Assembly: GCF_016495865.1 (NCBI RefSeq)
Contig: NZ_CP054706.1
Coordinates: 186,001-250,000, forward strand
Source of the DNA: Salicibibacter cibi
Lineage (GTDB): Bacteria; Bacillota; Bacilli; Bacillales; Marinococcaceae
DNA length: 64,000 nucleotides
Reading direction: 5' to 3'
The stretch's first letter is position 1, and each line of letters starts with the position of its first letter. The position numbers were made by a program, and so were the translations under genes. The notes beneath the pieces were generated by a model. The model was not told the DNA's origin. It ran no database searches and saw only the letters and a program-made list of their open reading frames with translations. Below are positions 7,912 through 21,685 of the stretch, piece by piece.

Positions 7912-8698
7912 GACACTGCTGGAAGCCTTCCATCGTCCCTCAAATTAGGTTTATTCTGTTTTCAGGGACGCAGAGCCTTCCATCGTCCCTCAAATTGAAG
8001 TTTATTCTGTTTTCAGGGACGCAGGGCCTTCCATCGTCCCTCAAATTGAGGTTTATTTTATTTTTAGGGACGCAGAGGCCTTCCATCGTCCCCCAAATTG
8101 AGGTTTATTTTATTTTCAGGGACGCAGAGGCCTTCCAACGTCCCCCAAATTAGGTTTATTCTGTTTTCAAGGATGCAGAGGCCTTCCATCGTCCCCCAAA
8201 TTGAAGTTTATTCTATTTTCAGGGACAGCAGAGCCTTCCATCGTCCCTCAAATTGAGGTTTATTCTGTTTTCAAGTACGCAGAGGCTTCCATCGTCCCTC
8301 AAATTGAGGTTTATTTTATTTTCAGGGACGCAGAGGCCTTCCAACGTCCCTCAAATTGAGGTTTATTCTGTTTTCAGGGACGCAGAGGCCTTCCAACGTC
8401 CCTCAAATTGAGGTTTATTCTATTTTCAGGGACACAGAGGCCTTCCAACGTCCCTCAAATTGAAGTTTATTCTATTTTCAGGGACGCAGGGCCTTCCATC
8501 GTCCCTCAAATTGAAGTTTATTCTAATTTCAGGGACGCAGAGGCCTTCCATCGTCCCTCAAATTGAAGTTTATTCTGTTTTCAAGTACGCAGAGGCCTTC
8601 CATCGTCCCTCGAATTGAGGTTTATTCTGTTTTCAGGGACGCAGAGGCTTCCATCGTCCCTCAAATTGAAGTTTATTCTGTTTTCAAGTACGCAGTGG
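7912..8698 (+). repeat. Tandem 52-bp hairpin repeat, array 1 (about 15 units)
   Basis: About 15 head-to-tail units of 50-52 bp. Each unit reads AGGGACGCAGAGGCCTTCC then ATCGTCCCT, so AGGGACG and CGTCCCT form a 7-bp stem, followed by a linker (CAAATTGAGG or CAAATTGAAG) and TTTATTCTGTTTTC. Variation is scattered over the unit (ATC/AAC, GAGG/GAAG, TCTG/TTTA), and every unit is alike, so this is not a CRISPR with unique spacers. No ORF is kept through it. It lies between the convergent 3' ends of salA and gerD. I see nothing recognisable in the remaining 8699-8924. Arrays at 25735 and 32452 belong to the same family. Confidence 0.95.
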
Positions 8699-8924
8699 AG
8701 CCCCCCAGCGCATCCCCTGTTTGAGAAATCCCATTTAAAGGTGCGAAAATCTTAATCCTATTTGTCCATTAAAAGCGTCTTTAACGAGGGTGGCTCCCTA
8801 ATTCAACCGTGCTGCATTAGTGCTGGCGTTACCACAGGAGTTGGCGGACTTAGATGGCAAAATTTAAAAACCAGTCAGAGGGGGCAAAAAAAGAATCCCC
8901 TCCCCTAATGATGGAAGTTTCACC

Positions 8925-9557
8925 TTAGCCACCGTCGCCACCACTGCCACTTCCGCTATCTTCTTGATTACCGCCGCTATCGCTGCTTTCCTCCTGGGAA
9001 TCGCCGCCCTGTTGTTGCTGTTCGATTAAGTCGGAAAGCTGTTGTTGGAAATTAGGATTATCAAAGGCTTCTTCGATGGCTGTCTGCATCTCTTCCCGGA
9101 ACGTTTTGCTTTTCAATAACTTCACGTGTTCTTGTTGCATCTCCGGGTCCTGCATAACTTCCATCATCATCTGTTGATATTCAGGGTCTTTCATTAAGCG
9201 TTTTAATATCTCTTCATTTTCTTGTTGCATGCTGTTAGCGACATTTTCTTGAAAGTCAGGTTGCTGCATGACTTCTTGAAAATATTGTTGTCCGTCCTCC
9301 GATGTTAACGTCGTCTGCACGGTATCTTGCACAAAATCTTGCTCCATGAGAATGGAAGCTTGCATATCTTCGTCCGATAAAACTTCCTCCAAAGCAGCTT
9401 TGCCATCCTCGGTTTTTAGCACATCGGTGACCATTTCCTTTGTATCTTCAAATTCCCGGGATTCGTTCCCGGATGAGCTGTCCTGGCTTTGCAAGGCTGC
9501 ACAACCGGTCATGAGTAATAAGAGCAAAATGAGAAAAAAAGCCCGCTTTACGCCCAA
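8925..9557 (-). CDS. gerD: Spore germination lipoprotein GerD
   Basis: A 210-residue lipoprotein. GerD sits in the spore inner membrane and is needed to cluster nutrient germinant receptors into the germinosome. The signal peptide ends in a lipobox MTGC (Cys about 18). The body is rich in short helical repeats around DPEYQ/DPEMQ motifs typical of GerD, and the C-terminus is a Gly/Ser/Asp-rich tail. The start is TTG, with AAGGGGGA about 8 nt upstream. A good sigma-G promoter precedes it, as expected for forespore expression. Position next to kbaA matches Bacillus. Confidence 0.92.
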   Translation of the reverse strand: MGVKRAFFLILLLLLMTGCAALQSQDSSSGNESREFEDTKEMVTDVLKTEDGKAALEEVLSDEDMQASILMEQDFVQDTVQTTLTSEDGQQYFQEVMQQPDFQENVANSMQQENEEILKRLMKDPEYQQMMMEVMQDPEMQQEHVKLLKSKTFREEMQTAIEEAFDNPNFQQQLSDLIEQQQQGGDSQEESSDSGGNQEDSGSGSGGDGG

Positions 9558-9581
9558 TGCCGTTTCCCCCTTTCTCTATAC

Positions 9582-9612
9582 TACTATGGAGCATTCCGTG
9601 ACAAATTATGCA
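9582..9612 (-). promoter_or_regulatory. Sigma-G promoter of gerD
   Basis: On the minus strand TGCATA (9612-9607), an 18-bp spacer, then CATAGTA (9588-9582). This fits the sigma-G consensus closely and lies about 25 nt before the gerD start; B. subtilis gerD is sigma-G dependent. Confidence 0.7.
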
Positions 9613-9815
9613 ACGACTGGTGTTTTGCGCGATCGATTGATACAATCAATGATGGTGGAATTTTAAAGTGGAACTTCCATCAGAGGAGGGATTCCCCTTT
9701 GAGGAACGAAATCGGCTAAAACCGTCACGTCCTGTGACAACGCTGATACTAGCCCCGTCCTGGGCGTCGAAACAAATCGGGCGCTTACCACCGGGATAAA
9801 GTGAGGATTGATTTT

Positions 9816-10409
9816 GTGAACTCCAGAAAAGTCGTTTTTTTATTTTTTTCGACGATGCTTGTAGGTGCCTTTGGCGGCGCGCTCGTTGGTACTGTGCTAT
9901 ATGACCCGCTTTTTGCAGAGGGTGGCTTTTGGAATTTTATATTTGGATTTATTTGGTTATTAGGCGTTGGCGCGGCAGTAAGTGCTGTAGCGCAAATGGG
10001 TTATTTTGCGTACTTGCTGTTAAACCGGCTTGCTTTATCGCTGTTTAAGACGAAAAGGCTCTGGAACCGGGTACAGCTTTTTTTAATCGCTTTTGTTTTC
10101 TTTGATTTGTTCTATTTTCGTTATCTTGCTTATGCAACCGAGGATGAAACGATTTGGGGATATTTGCTCACGCCTACATTATTGCTCATTTTTGCAGCGG
10201 TTGTCGCATATTTCAAGCAACGCGAAACCCACCGGGGCGCATTCATCTCCGCATTTTTCTTTATGTATGTCATTACCACGATTGAATGGGTGCCTGCGCT
10301 GATTGTTCCTGAAGTGAACGACAGCAGTTGGCTGTGGATTTATCTTGCGCCGTTGTTGTTTGCAAACACCTATCAATTGATGATGCATCATCGTTTGCAA
10401 CGTAACTAG
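9816..10409 (+). CDS. kbaA: KinB-signalling pathway activator KbaA
   Basis: A 197-residue polytopic membrane protein of the KbaA family, which in B. subtilis is needed for activation of the sporulation kinase KinB and so feeds the Spo0A phosphorelay. About six hydrophobic segments are visible, starting with VVFLFFSTMLVGAFGGALVG. GTG 9816 was chosen over GTG 9801 because the GTGAGG ribosome-binding sequence overlaps the upstream codon; the resulting length equals that of B. subtilis KbaA (about 198). Divergent from gerD and convergent with pdaB. Confidence 0.88.
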   Translation: MNSRKVVFLFFSTMLVGAFGGALVGTVLYDPLFAEGGFWNFIFGFIWLLGVGAAVSAVAQMGYFAYLLLNRLALSLFKTKRLWNRVQLFLIAFVFFDLFYFRYLAYATEDETIWGYLLTPTLLLIFAAVVAYFKQRETHRGAFISAFFFMYVITTIEWVPALIVPEVNDSSWLWIYLAPLLFANTYQLMMHHRLQRN

Positions 10410-10460
10410 TGGGTATCGCGGCAATTTGTTCCAGCAATTCATAGAATTTGATGGATAGTG

Positions 10461-10496
10461 AAAGATCGAACCCTTAGTAGGTTCGATCGCGCTCTT
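10461..10496. terminator. Bidirectional terminator between kbaA and pdaB
   Basis: GATCGAACC (10464-10472) pairs perfectly with GGTTCGATC (10480-10488); flanking AAAG and CTTT extend it. It lies between convergent 3' ends. Confidence 0.7.
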
Positions 10497-11252
10497 TCAT
10501 AACTCCTCAAAATCTGTTTCCGCACCGCTCATTAGCGCTTCAACGGAGGTTATATTGTAATTTTCGTTTTGCAGTGCTTCAATAATATTCGGCAAAGCTT
10601 CAGCCGTTTGTTTTGCCGAATCGGAAGCGTCAAGCATAATGACATCACCGGGACCGACGCTTTCCATTAAGTTAGCTACGATCCGGTCAACGCCGGGGTT
10701 TTGCCAGTCCTTACCGTCTGCTCCCCAATGAATGACGGAATAGCCCATTTGATCGGCTGCTTCCAGCACTTCCGTATCGAATATTCCGGCCGGAGGACGG
10801 AAAAATACAGGGGACTCGCCTATTACTTCCTCGATCGTATTATGGCCTTCCCGCATATCCCTGCGCATGTCTTCATTTTCTTGGTCGGGGTATGGCTTAA
10901 ATTGAAACCCGTAGTTTCCAATGTCATGCCCTTCTTCAAGCATTCGCTCCAGCAATTCCGTATGGCGCTCTGCCCACACACCTGAAACGAAAAAAGCCGC
11001 TGTCGTGTCTTTTTCTTGAAGGGTATCCAAAATGGGTTCCACATGCTCCTCGCCCCAACTAACATTAAAGGTGAGCGCGACCTCCCGCTCGTCGGTCTCC
11101 GCACTTGAAAAAGCTGATGGCCCTTCCTCTTCGGTGAATACTGCAATAAAAGGTTTTTCCAGCAAAATTAAACAAGCGGCACAAAAAGCAATAGCTGCTA
11201 TAAAAACGTACTGCGACCCTTTTCTTCTATTAAAAACCCAAAATTGTGCCAA
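10497..11252 (-). CDS. pdaB: Polysaccharide deacetylase family sporulation protein PdaB
   Basis: A 251-residue membrane-anchored NodB-fold protein (anchor about residues 15-35). PdaB (YbaN) is required to keep spores stable late in sporulation. The family blocks ALTF-N-VSWG, GHDIGNYG, FRPPAG and HWGADGKDW are present. Relative to B. subtilis PdaB as I recall it, the Asp of the TFD motif is Asn here and the His of the final LLHASDS motif is Asp (MLDASDS), so activity may be altered. I chose TTG 11252 because AGGGGGGAT lies just upstream; this gives the same N-terminal length as the B. subtilis protein (254). Confidence 0.9.
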   Translation of the reverse strand: MAQFWVFNRRKGSQYVFIAAIAFCAACLILLEKPFIAVFTEEEGPSAFSSAETDEREVALTFNVSWGEEHVEPILDTLQEKDTTAAFFVSGVWAERHTELLERMLEEGHDIGNYGFQFKPYPDQENEDMRRDMREGHNTIEEVIGESPVFFRPPAGIFDTEVLEAADQMGYSVIHWGADGKDWQNPGVDRIVANLMESVGPGDVIMLDASDSAKQTAEALPNIIEALQNENYNITSVEALMSGAETDFEEL

Positions 11253-11299
11253 TTGTACATCCCCCCTCACAACCAAAATCTATTCGTTATACCTGGGAT

Positions 11300-11328
11300 A
11301 TATATATGCGAAGAAGGACAAGATATAA
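11300..11328 (-). promoter_or_regulatory. Possible sigma-E promoter of pdaB
   Basis: On the minus strand TTATATC, 13-bp spacer, CATATATAT. It resembles the mother-cell sigma-E consensus; pdaB is sigma-E dependent in B. subtilis. Confidence 0.4.
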
Positions 11329-11357
11329 CTAATGATTCTGTCAAAGAGGGGATAGCA

Positions 11358-11570
11358 ATGTTCGGGATGGCTTTAAAGGAGAAGGAAGCGGAAGAAATCA
11401 TTTACTTGTTAAAAAAAGAAATGGAGGACGTGTATGAAGATCTTCAAGATCACTCCTTAGAAGGATGTGTGAAGCGTACGATCGAAGAAAAGTATGCACT
11501 TTTATTTAGTGTCTACCGGAGGATGGTCCCCTTTTCAGAGAGCATGAAATATGATCTGACGAAAAGATAG
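11358..11570 (+). CDS. Small conserved-looking protein of unknown function
   Basis: A 70-residue charged protein starting MFGMALKEKEAEEIIYLLKKE. ATG 11358 is preceded by AGAGGGG. It is predicted mainly helical, with no signal peptide or membrane segment. It lies between pdaB (divergent) and the rRNA promoter. I do not recognise the family. Coding-like composition and a good ribosome binding site support it being real. Confidence 0.6.
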   Translation: MFGMALKEKEAEEIIYLLKKEMEDVYEDLQDHSLEGCVKRTIEEKYALLFSVYRRMVPFSESMKYDLTKR

Positions 11571-11686
11571 ATAAAAAAACATAAACCCCCTTGCACAAAT
11601 TCTGTGTACATGATAAATTAGTAATCCGTTGCAATCAGCCTGGTTGATTCCTTGATTCGGAAGCAAAAAAAAAGCAATCATCGGTA

Positions 11687-11715
11687 TTGACATCAAGGTT
11701 GCGCGGTGATATGAT
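11687..11715 (+). promoter_or_regulatory. rRNA operon promoter
   Basis: TTGACA (11687-11692), 17-bp spacer, TATGAT (11710-11715), about 125 bp before 16S. The leader that follows carries GAAAACTGAATG, repeated in the 16S-23S spacer. Confidence 0.85.
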
Positions 11716-11839
11716 AATAGAGTCGCTTTGAAACGCGACGACATCAATTGCCCATTGAAAACTGAATGAAAGCCAAGCGAACGAATGAAGAAATGAAGCC
11801 AGTGCTTCCGGCACTCCCCGTGTGGGAAGCGGAACTACT

Positions 11840-13402
<1,563 letters not shown>

Positions 13403-13585
13403 AGGAGCTATACCGGTCCCTCGGTGAAGGGACCGGAGGCAAACGCTTGGGCTTTCATTCAGTTTTGAGCGGGCAACTGCTCAAGAGACGTTCTTTGAAA
13501 ACTGAATAACGCGATAAAGCTTGAATGGACACACACCGGGTGTCGAAAAGAAACGAGCGTTTTTTGGAAAGGCCCATGCCTCAAG
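13403..13585 (+). other. 16S-23S internal transcribed spacer without tRNA genes
   Basis: About 183 bp. It contains a strong hairpin (CCGGTCCCT with AGGGACCGG around 13413-13437) and GAAAACTGAATA as in the operon leader, likely part of the processing stems. No tRNA-Ile or tRNA-Ala is present, unlike some rRNA operons of Bacillus. Confidence 0.85.
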
Positions 13586-16506
<2,921 letters not shown>

Positions 16507-16576
16507 CGAATGGGTCATGCACATCCGGCATTCATGCATAAGCGTTATTCAGTTTTGGGAGAATGTCTCCCACGGT

Positions 16577-16692
<116 letters not shown>

Positions 16693-16702
16693 ATTGGTTG
16701 GA

Positions 16703-16748
16703 AAAACACCTGTCGATTCCTCATTCAGGAATTGGCGGGTGTTTTTTT
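16703..16748 (+). terminator. rRNA operon terminator
   Basis: Long imperfect hairpin: AACACC with GGGTGTT outside and ATTCCT with AGGAAT inside, followed by a seven-T run. Confidence 0.9.
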
Positions 16749-16785
16749 ATTAAAGTGCCAAAATATCGCTGTGAATAGACCGAGT

Positions 16786-16936
16786 TGCCAATGGCGAAGA
16801 CAACAAAACGGACGCGTCAAGCCCCCTCAGCGCCGGTTTTGCACGAGGAAGTTTGACCGTTCGTCCGCGGAAAGCGAAGCCATGGAAGCGGCATCCCGGC
16901 TTTAGCTGATAGCTGCAAGTTGTTCAGCAATCCCTA
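16786..16936 (+). mobile_element. 5'-truncated copy of the ~281-bp element (copy 5)
   Basis: Only the right half remains, from CAATGGCGA to the terminal CAATCCCTA. It aligns with the complete copies over about 150 bp and keeps the right inverted repeat. The first ~130 bp are missing. It lies directly after the rRNA terminator. Confidence 0.85.
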
Positions 16937-17299
16937 AGTAAAGAATGATAAATTCGAGATCGGTGGTTTTGTATCATACACTCTTTCTTTGCAATTTACT
17001 TTACAGATTTTTATAGGGTTACACACGAATTTTGTGCGAAACATCGTGTTGTTTTACTTTGATCATCAATCGCGCCCCATCGACACTTTAATTATTATAA
17101 CGGTATCCCCTTATATTCCTTTTACCATAAGAGATCTCCTTTAGACAATAAATTTCAAGGGGGTGTGAAGCTTCGACTTTAACATCGCGGCTTCATTTTA
17201 ACTTACATTATGCACAGTGACTGTGTACAGCGTAAAGTCCGACGTTCGTTATGTACTCCGGGTCGGGGACTGTTGTACAATAGAAGGAAACAGTCGAGT
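16937..17299 (+). other. Gene-free stretch before the S9 peptidase
   Basis: AT-rich intergenic DNA. I see no convincing gene, RNA or repeat. A TACAAT box (17275-17280) just upstream of the next gene is the only promoter-like element, and it lacks a clear -35. Confidence 0.5.
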
Positions 17300-19102
17300 G
17301 TGGTGTTGTTAATGTTCGATAGTGAAAAAATCAAAGAATTTTTACAAGTGGCGAAGGTTTCTAGCCCGGCGTTTGGACCGGGTGGAAACAATTTATCGTA
17401 TATCACCGATGCGGAGACGGGGCTTCCGCAATTATGGGCGTACGATTTCACAACAAGACGCAAAACGCAAGTGCTCCACACGAATGACCGCGTGATGTTT
17501 GTCAAATATCTTCCGGGTTCCGATATACACATTATCGGCATGGATGCAAATGGAAATGAGCGTAAGCAACTGTATATGGTGGATGACCAGCATACCCTTC
17601 ATCGACTGACTCCTGATGACGACGCGATTTATCAGTATGGCGGAGCATCTTCGGATGGCCGTTGGATTGCTTGGGCGAGTAACGAAAGGCACCCGGCCTG
17701 TTATGATCTTTATATTGCCGAAATTGAAACAGGAAACATTCACAAGGTTTACGAGAGCAATGCTGCGACGTATCATATTATGGCTTGGCATCCGGACGGC
17801 AAACATTTACTTGTGCAGAAAAAGTTCACAAATCTTTATAATTGTATCGGTTTATTGGATATAGCCGGTGGTAACATTAAATGGATCACGCCCCAACAGA
17901 TACATGCCGCCTACACGAACCCTAGGTTTAGTATGGACGGAAACACGCTTTATGTTTTAAGTAATCAGGATCGGGAGTTTAAGTCACTAGCCCAAATTGA
18001 CATGGAGAGCTTTGAGTTTACGTGGTTAAGCGAACATGATTGGGATGCAGGGAATTTGACGATGGACCAAAAGGGAACGAAACTCGCGTATACGACGAAT
18101 GAAGCAGGCAGTTACCGAGGTTGGCTGTATGACTTGGAAGACGATCGTATTGTTGATTGGGAAGTCGGAATGGGAACGATCGAGGGTTTAACGTTTAATG
18201 CTGACGGATCGAAACTTGCGTTTGTTTTCAATGGACCGACGTCAACCGCAGACCTTTGGACGTTGGAAACCAATCGTTTAGAAATAAACAGGCTTTACTG
18301 TACATCAACAACTTCGTCTTTTGAAGAAAAGCTCCGAAAGCCAGATCTTTATAAAATCCATTCATTTGATGGTCTTGAGGTTCCTTCTTTTCTTTATAAC
18401 CCGGAGATTCTTGATGAGCAAGCTCCGTTGGCATTTTGGGTGCACGGCGGTCCGGAAAGCCAGACGAAAGCGGAATATCACCCTGTTATTCAATGTTTGG
18501 TTCACCTCGGCTATATCGTCTGCGCTCCCAATGTTCGCGGTAGCCGCGGCTACGGACGGACGTATATTCATTTGGACGACGTTCGTAAACGAATGGATTC
18601 GGTCCAAGATCTAGTTGAGATCGCAAATACTTTGAAAAAAGAACCGGAGGTCGATGAAAATCAGGTGGCCGTCATCGGACGCAGTTATGGCGGATTCATG
18701 GTGCTTGCTTCGATCACTCATCATCCGGATGTATTCGATGCCGGTATCGCACTTGTCGGTATTTCCAGTTTCCGCACGTTCCTTGAGAACACAGGACCCT
18801 GGCGTCGAAAACTGCGTGAAATCGAGTACGGGACGATTGAAGAAAACGATGCATTTTTTGATCAAATCGATCCCATTCATTATACCGATCGTATTACCGC
18901 ACCGTTACTCGTTTCTCATGGTGCCAATGATCCACGGGTTCCGATCGCGGAAACCGAGCAAATGATCGCTGACCTCAAGAAAAGAAATCATCCTGTCGAT
19001 TATATCCGTTTTGAGGATGAAGGCCACGGGATCGTGAAAATGAAAAATCAAATAACGGCGTATACAGCAATGGTTGATTTTTTAGATACCCATTTGAAAT
19101 AG
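17300..19102 (+). CDS. S9 family prolyl oligopeptidase-like hydrolase
   Basis: A ~600-residue cytoplasmic protein: N-terminal TolB/DPP-type beta-propeller (about 1-350), then an alpha/beta hydrolase. The catalytic Ser is in GRSYGG, the Asp probably in NDPRVP, and the His in DEGHGI; the oxyanion motif WVHGGPESQ is present. Members act on short peptides or acylated residues. The start is uncertain: GAAGGAAA (17283-17290) fits the GTG at 17300, while the ATG at 17312 (MFDSEKIKEF) has no ribosome binding site at the right distance. No signal peptide. Followed by a terminator. Confidence 0.88.
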   Translation: MVLLMFDSEKIKEFLQVAKVSSPAFGPGGNNLSYITDAETGLPQLWAYDFTTRRKTQVLHTNDRVMFVKYLPGSDIHIIGMDANGNERKQLYMVDDQHTLHRLTPDDDAIYQYGGASSDGRWIAWASNERHPACYDLYIAEIETGNIHKVYESNAATYHIMAWHPDGKHLLVQKKFTNLYNCIGLLDIAGGNIKWITPQQIHAAYTNPRFSMDGNTLYVLSNQDREFKSLAQIDMESFEFTWLSEHDWDAGNLTMDQKGTKLAYTTNEAGSYRGWLYDLEDDRIVDWEVGMGTIEGLTFNADGSKLAFVFNGPTSTADLWTLETNRLEINRLYCTSTTSSFEEKLRKPDLYKIHSFDGLEVPSFLYNPEILDEQAPLAFWVHGGPESQTKAEYHPVIQCLVHLGYIVCAPNVRGSRGYGRTYIHLDDVRKRMDSVQDLVEIANTLKKEPEVDENQVAVIGRSYGGFMVLASITHHPDVFDAGIALVGISSFRTFLENTGPWRRKLREIEYGTIEENDAFFDQIDPIHYTDRITAPLLVSHGANDPRVPIAETEQMIADLKKRNHPVDYIRFEDEGHGIVKMKNQITAYTAMVDFLDTHLK

Positions 19103-19138
19103 AGAGAGGTGGCCAAACTGCGGTCGCCTCTCTTTTTT
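19103..19138 (+). terminator. Terminator after the S9 peptidase
   Basis: AGAGAGG (19103-19109) pairs with CCTCTCT (19127-19133), followed by a T-run. Confidence 0.85.
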
Positions 19139-19180
19139 CATCAAACGTTTAATTAAATAAAACAAAAGTAACAGATAGAC

Positions 19181-19209
19181 TTGCCGTTTATACATAAATA
19201 AAGTAAAAT
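19181..19209 (+). promoter_or_regulatory. Sigma-A promoter of the chemoreceptor gene
   Basis: TTGCCG, 17-bp spacer, TAAAAT, about 30 nt before the start codon. No sigma-D (motility) promoter was seen. Confidence 0.5.
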
Positions 19210-19240
19210 ATGGGCAAAAAGAAGGATGAAGGTGAACATT

Positions 19241-20533
19241 ATGGGCAGAAAACATTTTCGTTTTGGAATTCGCAGAAAATTAATTTTGGGTGTGACCGGG
19301 ATATCATTTATTACATATGGTGTAAGTGCGATTTTTATTTTTTTTCTATCTGATTTCTTCATGGCTCAATTTGGCATTTCCGAAGATGGAATGATATTAG
19401 CTGTTCTTCTGCTTGGGTTGATTTGGAGTGCGGTATTTGCTTTTCTGCTCGCGCCGGTCATTACAAAACCGATCGCCCGAGTGACGCATGCTACGAGGGT
19501 GACAGCTGACGGAAACATTCAAACAGAAATTCCCGTAACTAAGTCCGACGATGAACTGCGGGAACTTGCCCTTGCTTTTAATAAAATGAACCAAAACCTT
19601 CGGACGATCGTTCAAGAGATCGATCAACATTCAACACATACCCACACACAAGCAGATGAGCTATCATCGTCGTCGCAAGAAGCTGCGAGTCGTTCGGAAG
19701 AGATCACTGACACCGTGGGTGAGATAGCAAGTGGAGCTGAGAATACGGCACAAGCAATCCAGTCCATCGCCGAATCGATGGAAGATATGACGAAAATCGC
19801 GGATAATGTTCACGATCGAGCGACTTCTTCAAAAGAAGCATCGACGGAAATGGTGACAATACTAAAGAAAAGCCGTGAGAATACACTTTCTCTTTGGGAT
19901 GGCATCAATGAAATTGAAAACAGAAGCGAGCAATCATTGGAAGCGATGGGAAAACTTGAAGAAGGGGCACGGAAAGTCGAGGAAATTATAAATCTGGTCG
20001 GGGACATTGCAGACCAGACGAATTTACTTGCCTTGAATGCTTCCATTGAGGCGGCAAGGGCCGGAGAACATGGCAGAGGGTTCGCCGTGGTTGCTAATGA
20101 AGTCAGAAAACTCGCGGATGAAAGTTCGGACGCTGTTCAAAACATAACATCGCTGATTAAAAACATTCAAACTGATGTAAGCCGGGTCGCGAAAGAGATT
20201 CAAACACAAGTGGATGTATCGGGGAGCGAAGCTTCTAAAGGAAAAAACACAAAACATGTGATTGATCAGCTCGTATCTTCCTGTACCGATGTCGCAAAAA
20301 CCGTTGATACGATCACCCGACTCGTCGGACAGCAAAGAGAAACGATTCAACAGACGTCCCATCAGTCACAGGAAGTGGCGGCGATTGCAGAGGAAACATC
20401 CGCAGGTGCCCAACAAGTGACGGCAACAAGTGAATCGCAAAGCACGATGATTACCGCAGGGGCAGAAGCGGCATCCACGTTAACGAAGCAAGCAGATGAT
20501 TTGCGAAAGACCATTGCCAAATTCTCGGCTTAA
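19241..20533 (+). CDS. Methyl-accepting chemotaxis protein with minimal sensor
   Basis: A 430-residue chemoreceptor. Two membrane segments (about residues 13-37 and 49-71) are joined by only a few residues, so there is no extracellular ligand domain. HAMP (about 72-125) and a cytoplasmic signalling domain follow; the hairpin tip [20 protein letters not shown] is intact. It probably senses a cytoplasmic or membrane signal and relays it to CheA/CheW. ATG 19241 was chosen over ATG 19226 because AAGGTG lies 6 nt before it. No other chemotaxis gene is nearby. Confidence 0.92.
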   Translation: MGRKHFRFGIRRKLILGVTGISFITYGVSAIFIFFLSDFFMAQFGISEDGMILAVLLLGLIWSAVFAFLLAPVITKPIARVTHATRVTADGNIQTEIPVTKSDDELRELALAFNKMNQNLRTIVQEIDQHSTHTHTQADELSSSSQEAASRSEEITDTVGEIASGAENTAQAIQSIAESMEDMTKIADNVHDRATSSKEASTEMVTILKKSRENTLSLWDGINEIENRSEQSLEAMGKLEEGARKVEEIINLVGDIADQTNLLALNASIEAARAGEHGRGFAVVANEVRKLADESSDAVQNITSLIKNIQTDVSRVAKEIQTQVDVSGSEASKGKNTKHVIDQLVSSCTDVAKTVDTITRLVGQQRETIQQTSHQSQEVAAIAEETSAGAQQVTATSESQSTMITAGAEAASTLTKQADDLRKTIAKFSA

Positions 20534-20688
20534 CCTCCGTGGGTTAGATATCGGATGCCGGGAGCCAGATGGAAGTTCAATTTATAACCTCGGGATATTG
20601 TCCATTACGAAGAGAGATGTTATTCTTCTTAAGGAGGAATACTCGCAAAACGTCGAAACGCGACAAGGGAATATCAGGAGGTTATTGG

Positions 20689-21632
20689 ATGTCTAAAGTA
20701 CTTGTGACCGGCCATAAAAATCCGGATACAGACTCGATTTCTTCGGCCATTGCTTATGCCTATTTGAAAAAACAACTAGGTGTTCATGCACAACCGGTTC
20801 GAATCGGTAATGTAAATAAAGAAACGGCATATGCCCTTCATTATTTTCAAGTTGAACCGCCTGTTTTTGCTGACGAGGATGTTCGAAAGGGTGTTGAGGA
20901 AATCATTCTCGTTGATCATAATGAGGCTCAACAAAGCATAGACGACAGGGAAAATTTTAGAGTCATCGAGGTGATTGACCATCACCGCATCGCTAACTTT
21001 GAAACGATGGCCCCTCTCTACTACCGCGCGGAACCTGTGGGTGTACGGCCACGATCTTGTTGAAATTATTTAAGGAGAACAATGTGGATATCCCGAAAGA
21101 TTTGGCAGGGCTTATGATGTCTGCGATCATTTCCGATTCATTGTTGTTCAAATCACCGACTTGCACGAATGAAGATGTTCAAGCTGCCAAAGAACTGGCG
21201 AGCATTGCAGATGCAGATTTGGAAAGCTATGGATTGGAAATGCTCAAAGCCGGTGCCGACATGAGCGATAAAACGCCGGATGACTTATTAGCTATGGATG
21301 CAAAAACATTCGATGTCGGACCTAACAAGCTGGAAATTGCACAAGTCAACACGGTTGATGTAGAAGATGTGCTTGAAAATAAAGATCTAATTTCCGATAG
21401 AATGGATGAAATCATCCGGGAAAAACAATTATCGGTTTTCATGTTCGTGATTACCGATATTCTTAATAGTGATTCCACTATCGTCGCCAGAGGTGATGAT
21501 AGCGATAAAGTGGAATGTGCTTTTGATGTAAGCCTTAATGATGACACTGCTGTGTTAAAAGGGGTTGTTTCCCGAAAAAAACAGATTGCTCCCGTATTGA
21601 TGAAGGAATTCTCGGCCAAGACAAATGCTTAA
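20689..21632 (+). pseudogene. ppaC: Mn-dependent inorganic pyrophosphatase, split by one missing base
   Basis: Family II pyrophosphatase (DHH fold), which hydrolyses pyrophosphate and is essential in B. subtilis. The 5' part carries GHKNPDTDS (metal-binding His and Asp), VDHNE and DHHR. At 21040-21045 the frame breaks after EPVG. Restoring one T (GGT-TGT-ACG) gives [18 protein letters not shown] and continues without a break to the SRKKQ substrate-binding motif and the stop at 21632. Full product would be about 314 residues (B. subtilis 309). ATG 20689 follows AGGAGG. Everything else is intact, so a sequencing error is likelier than a real loss. Confidence 0.9.
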
Positions 21633-21644
21633 TGTGTTGAAGCA

Positions 21645-21685
21645 AAGCAAACCGCTCTGTATAGGAAACAGGGCGGTTTGCTTTT
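21645..21685. terminator. Bidirectional terminator between ppaC and the alkA-like gene
   Basis: AAGCAAACCGC (21645-21655) pairs perfectly with GCGGTTTGCTT (21673-21683); T-run on the plus strand. Confidence 0.85.

Noticed and set aside
7912..8698. CRISPR array at the first tandem repeat
   Set aside because: There is no division into constant repeat and unique spacers; every unit is nearly the same throughout, and no cas gene is in the window.
13403..13585. tRNA genes in the 16S-23S spacer
   Set aside because: I looked for tRNA-Ile and tRNA-Ala acceptor and T-arm motifs (GGTTCGAxTCC) and found none; the spacer is only about 183 bp.
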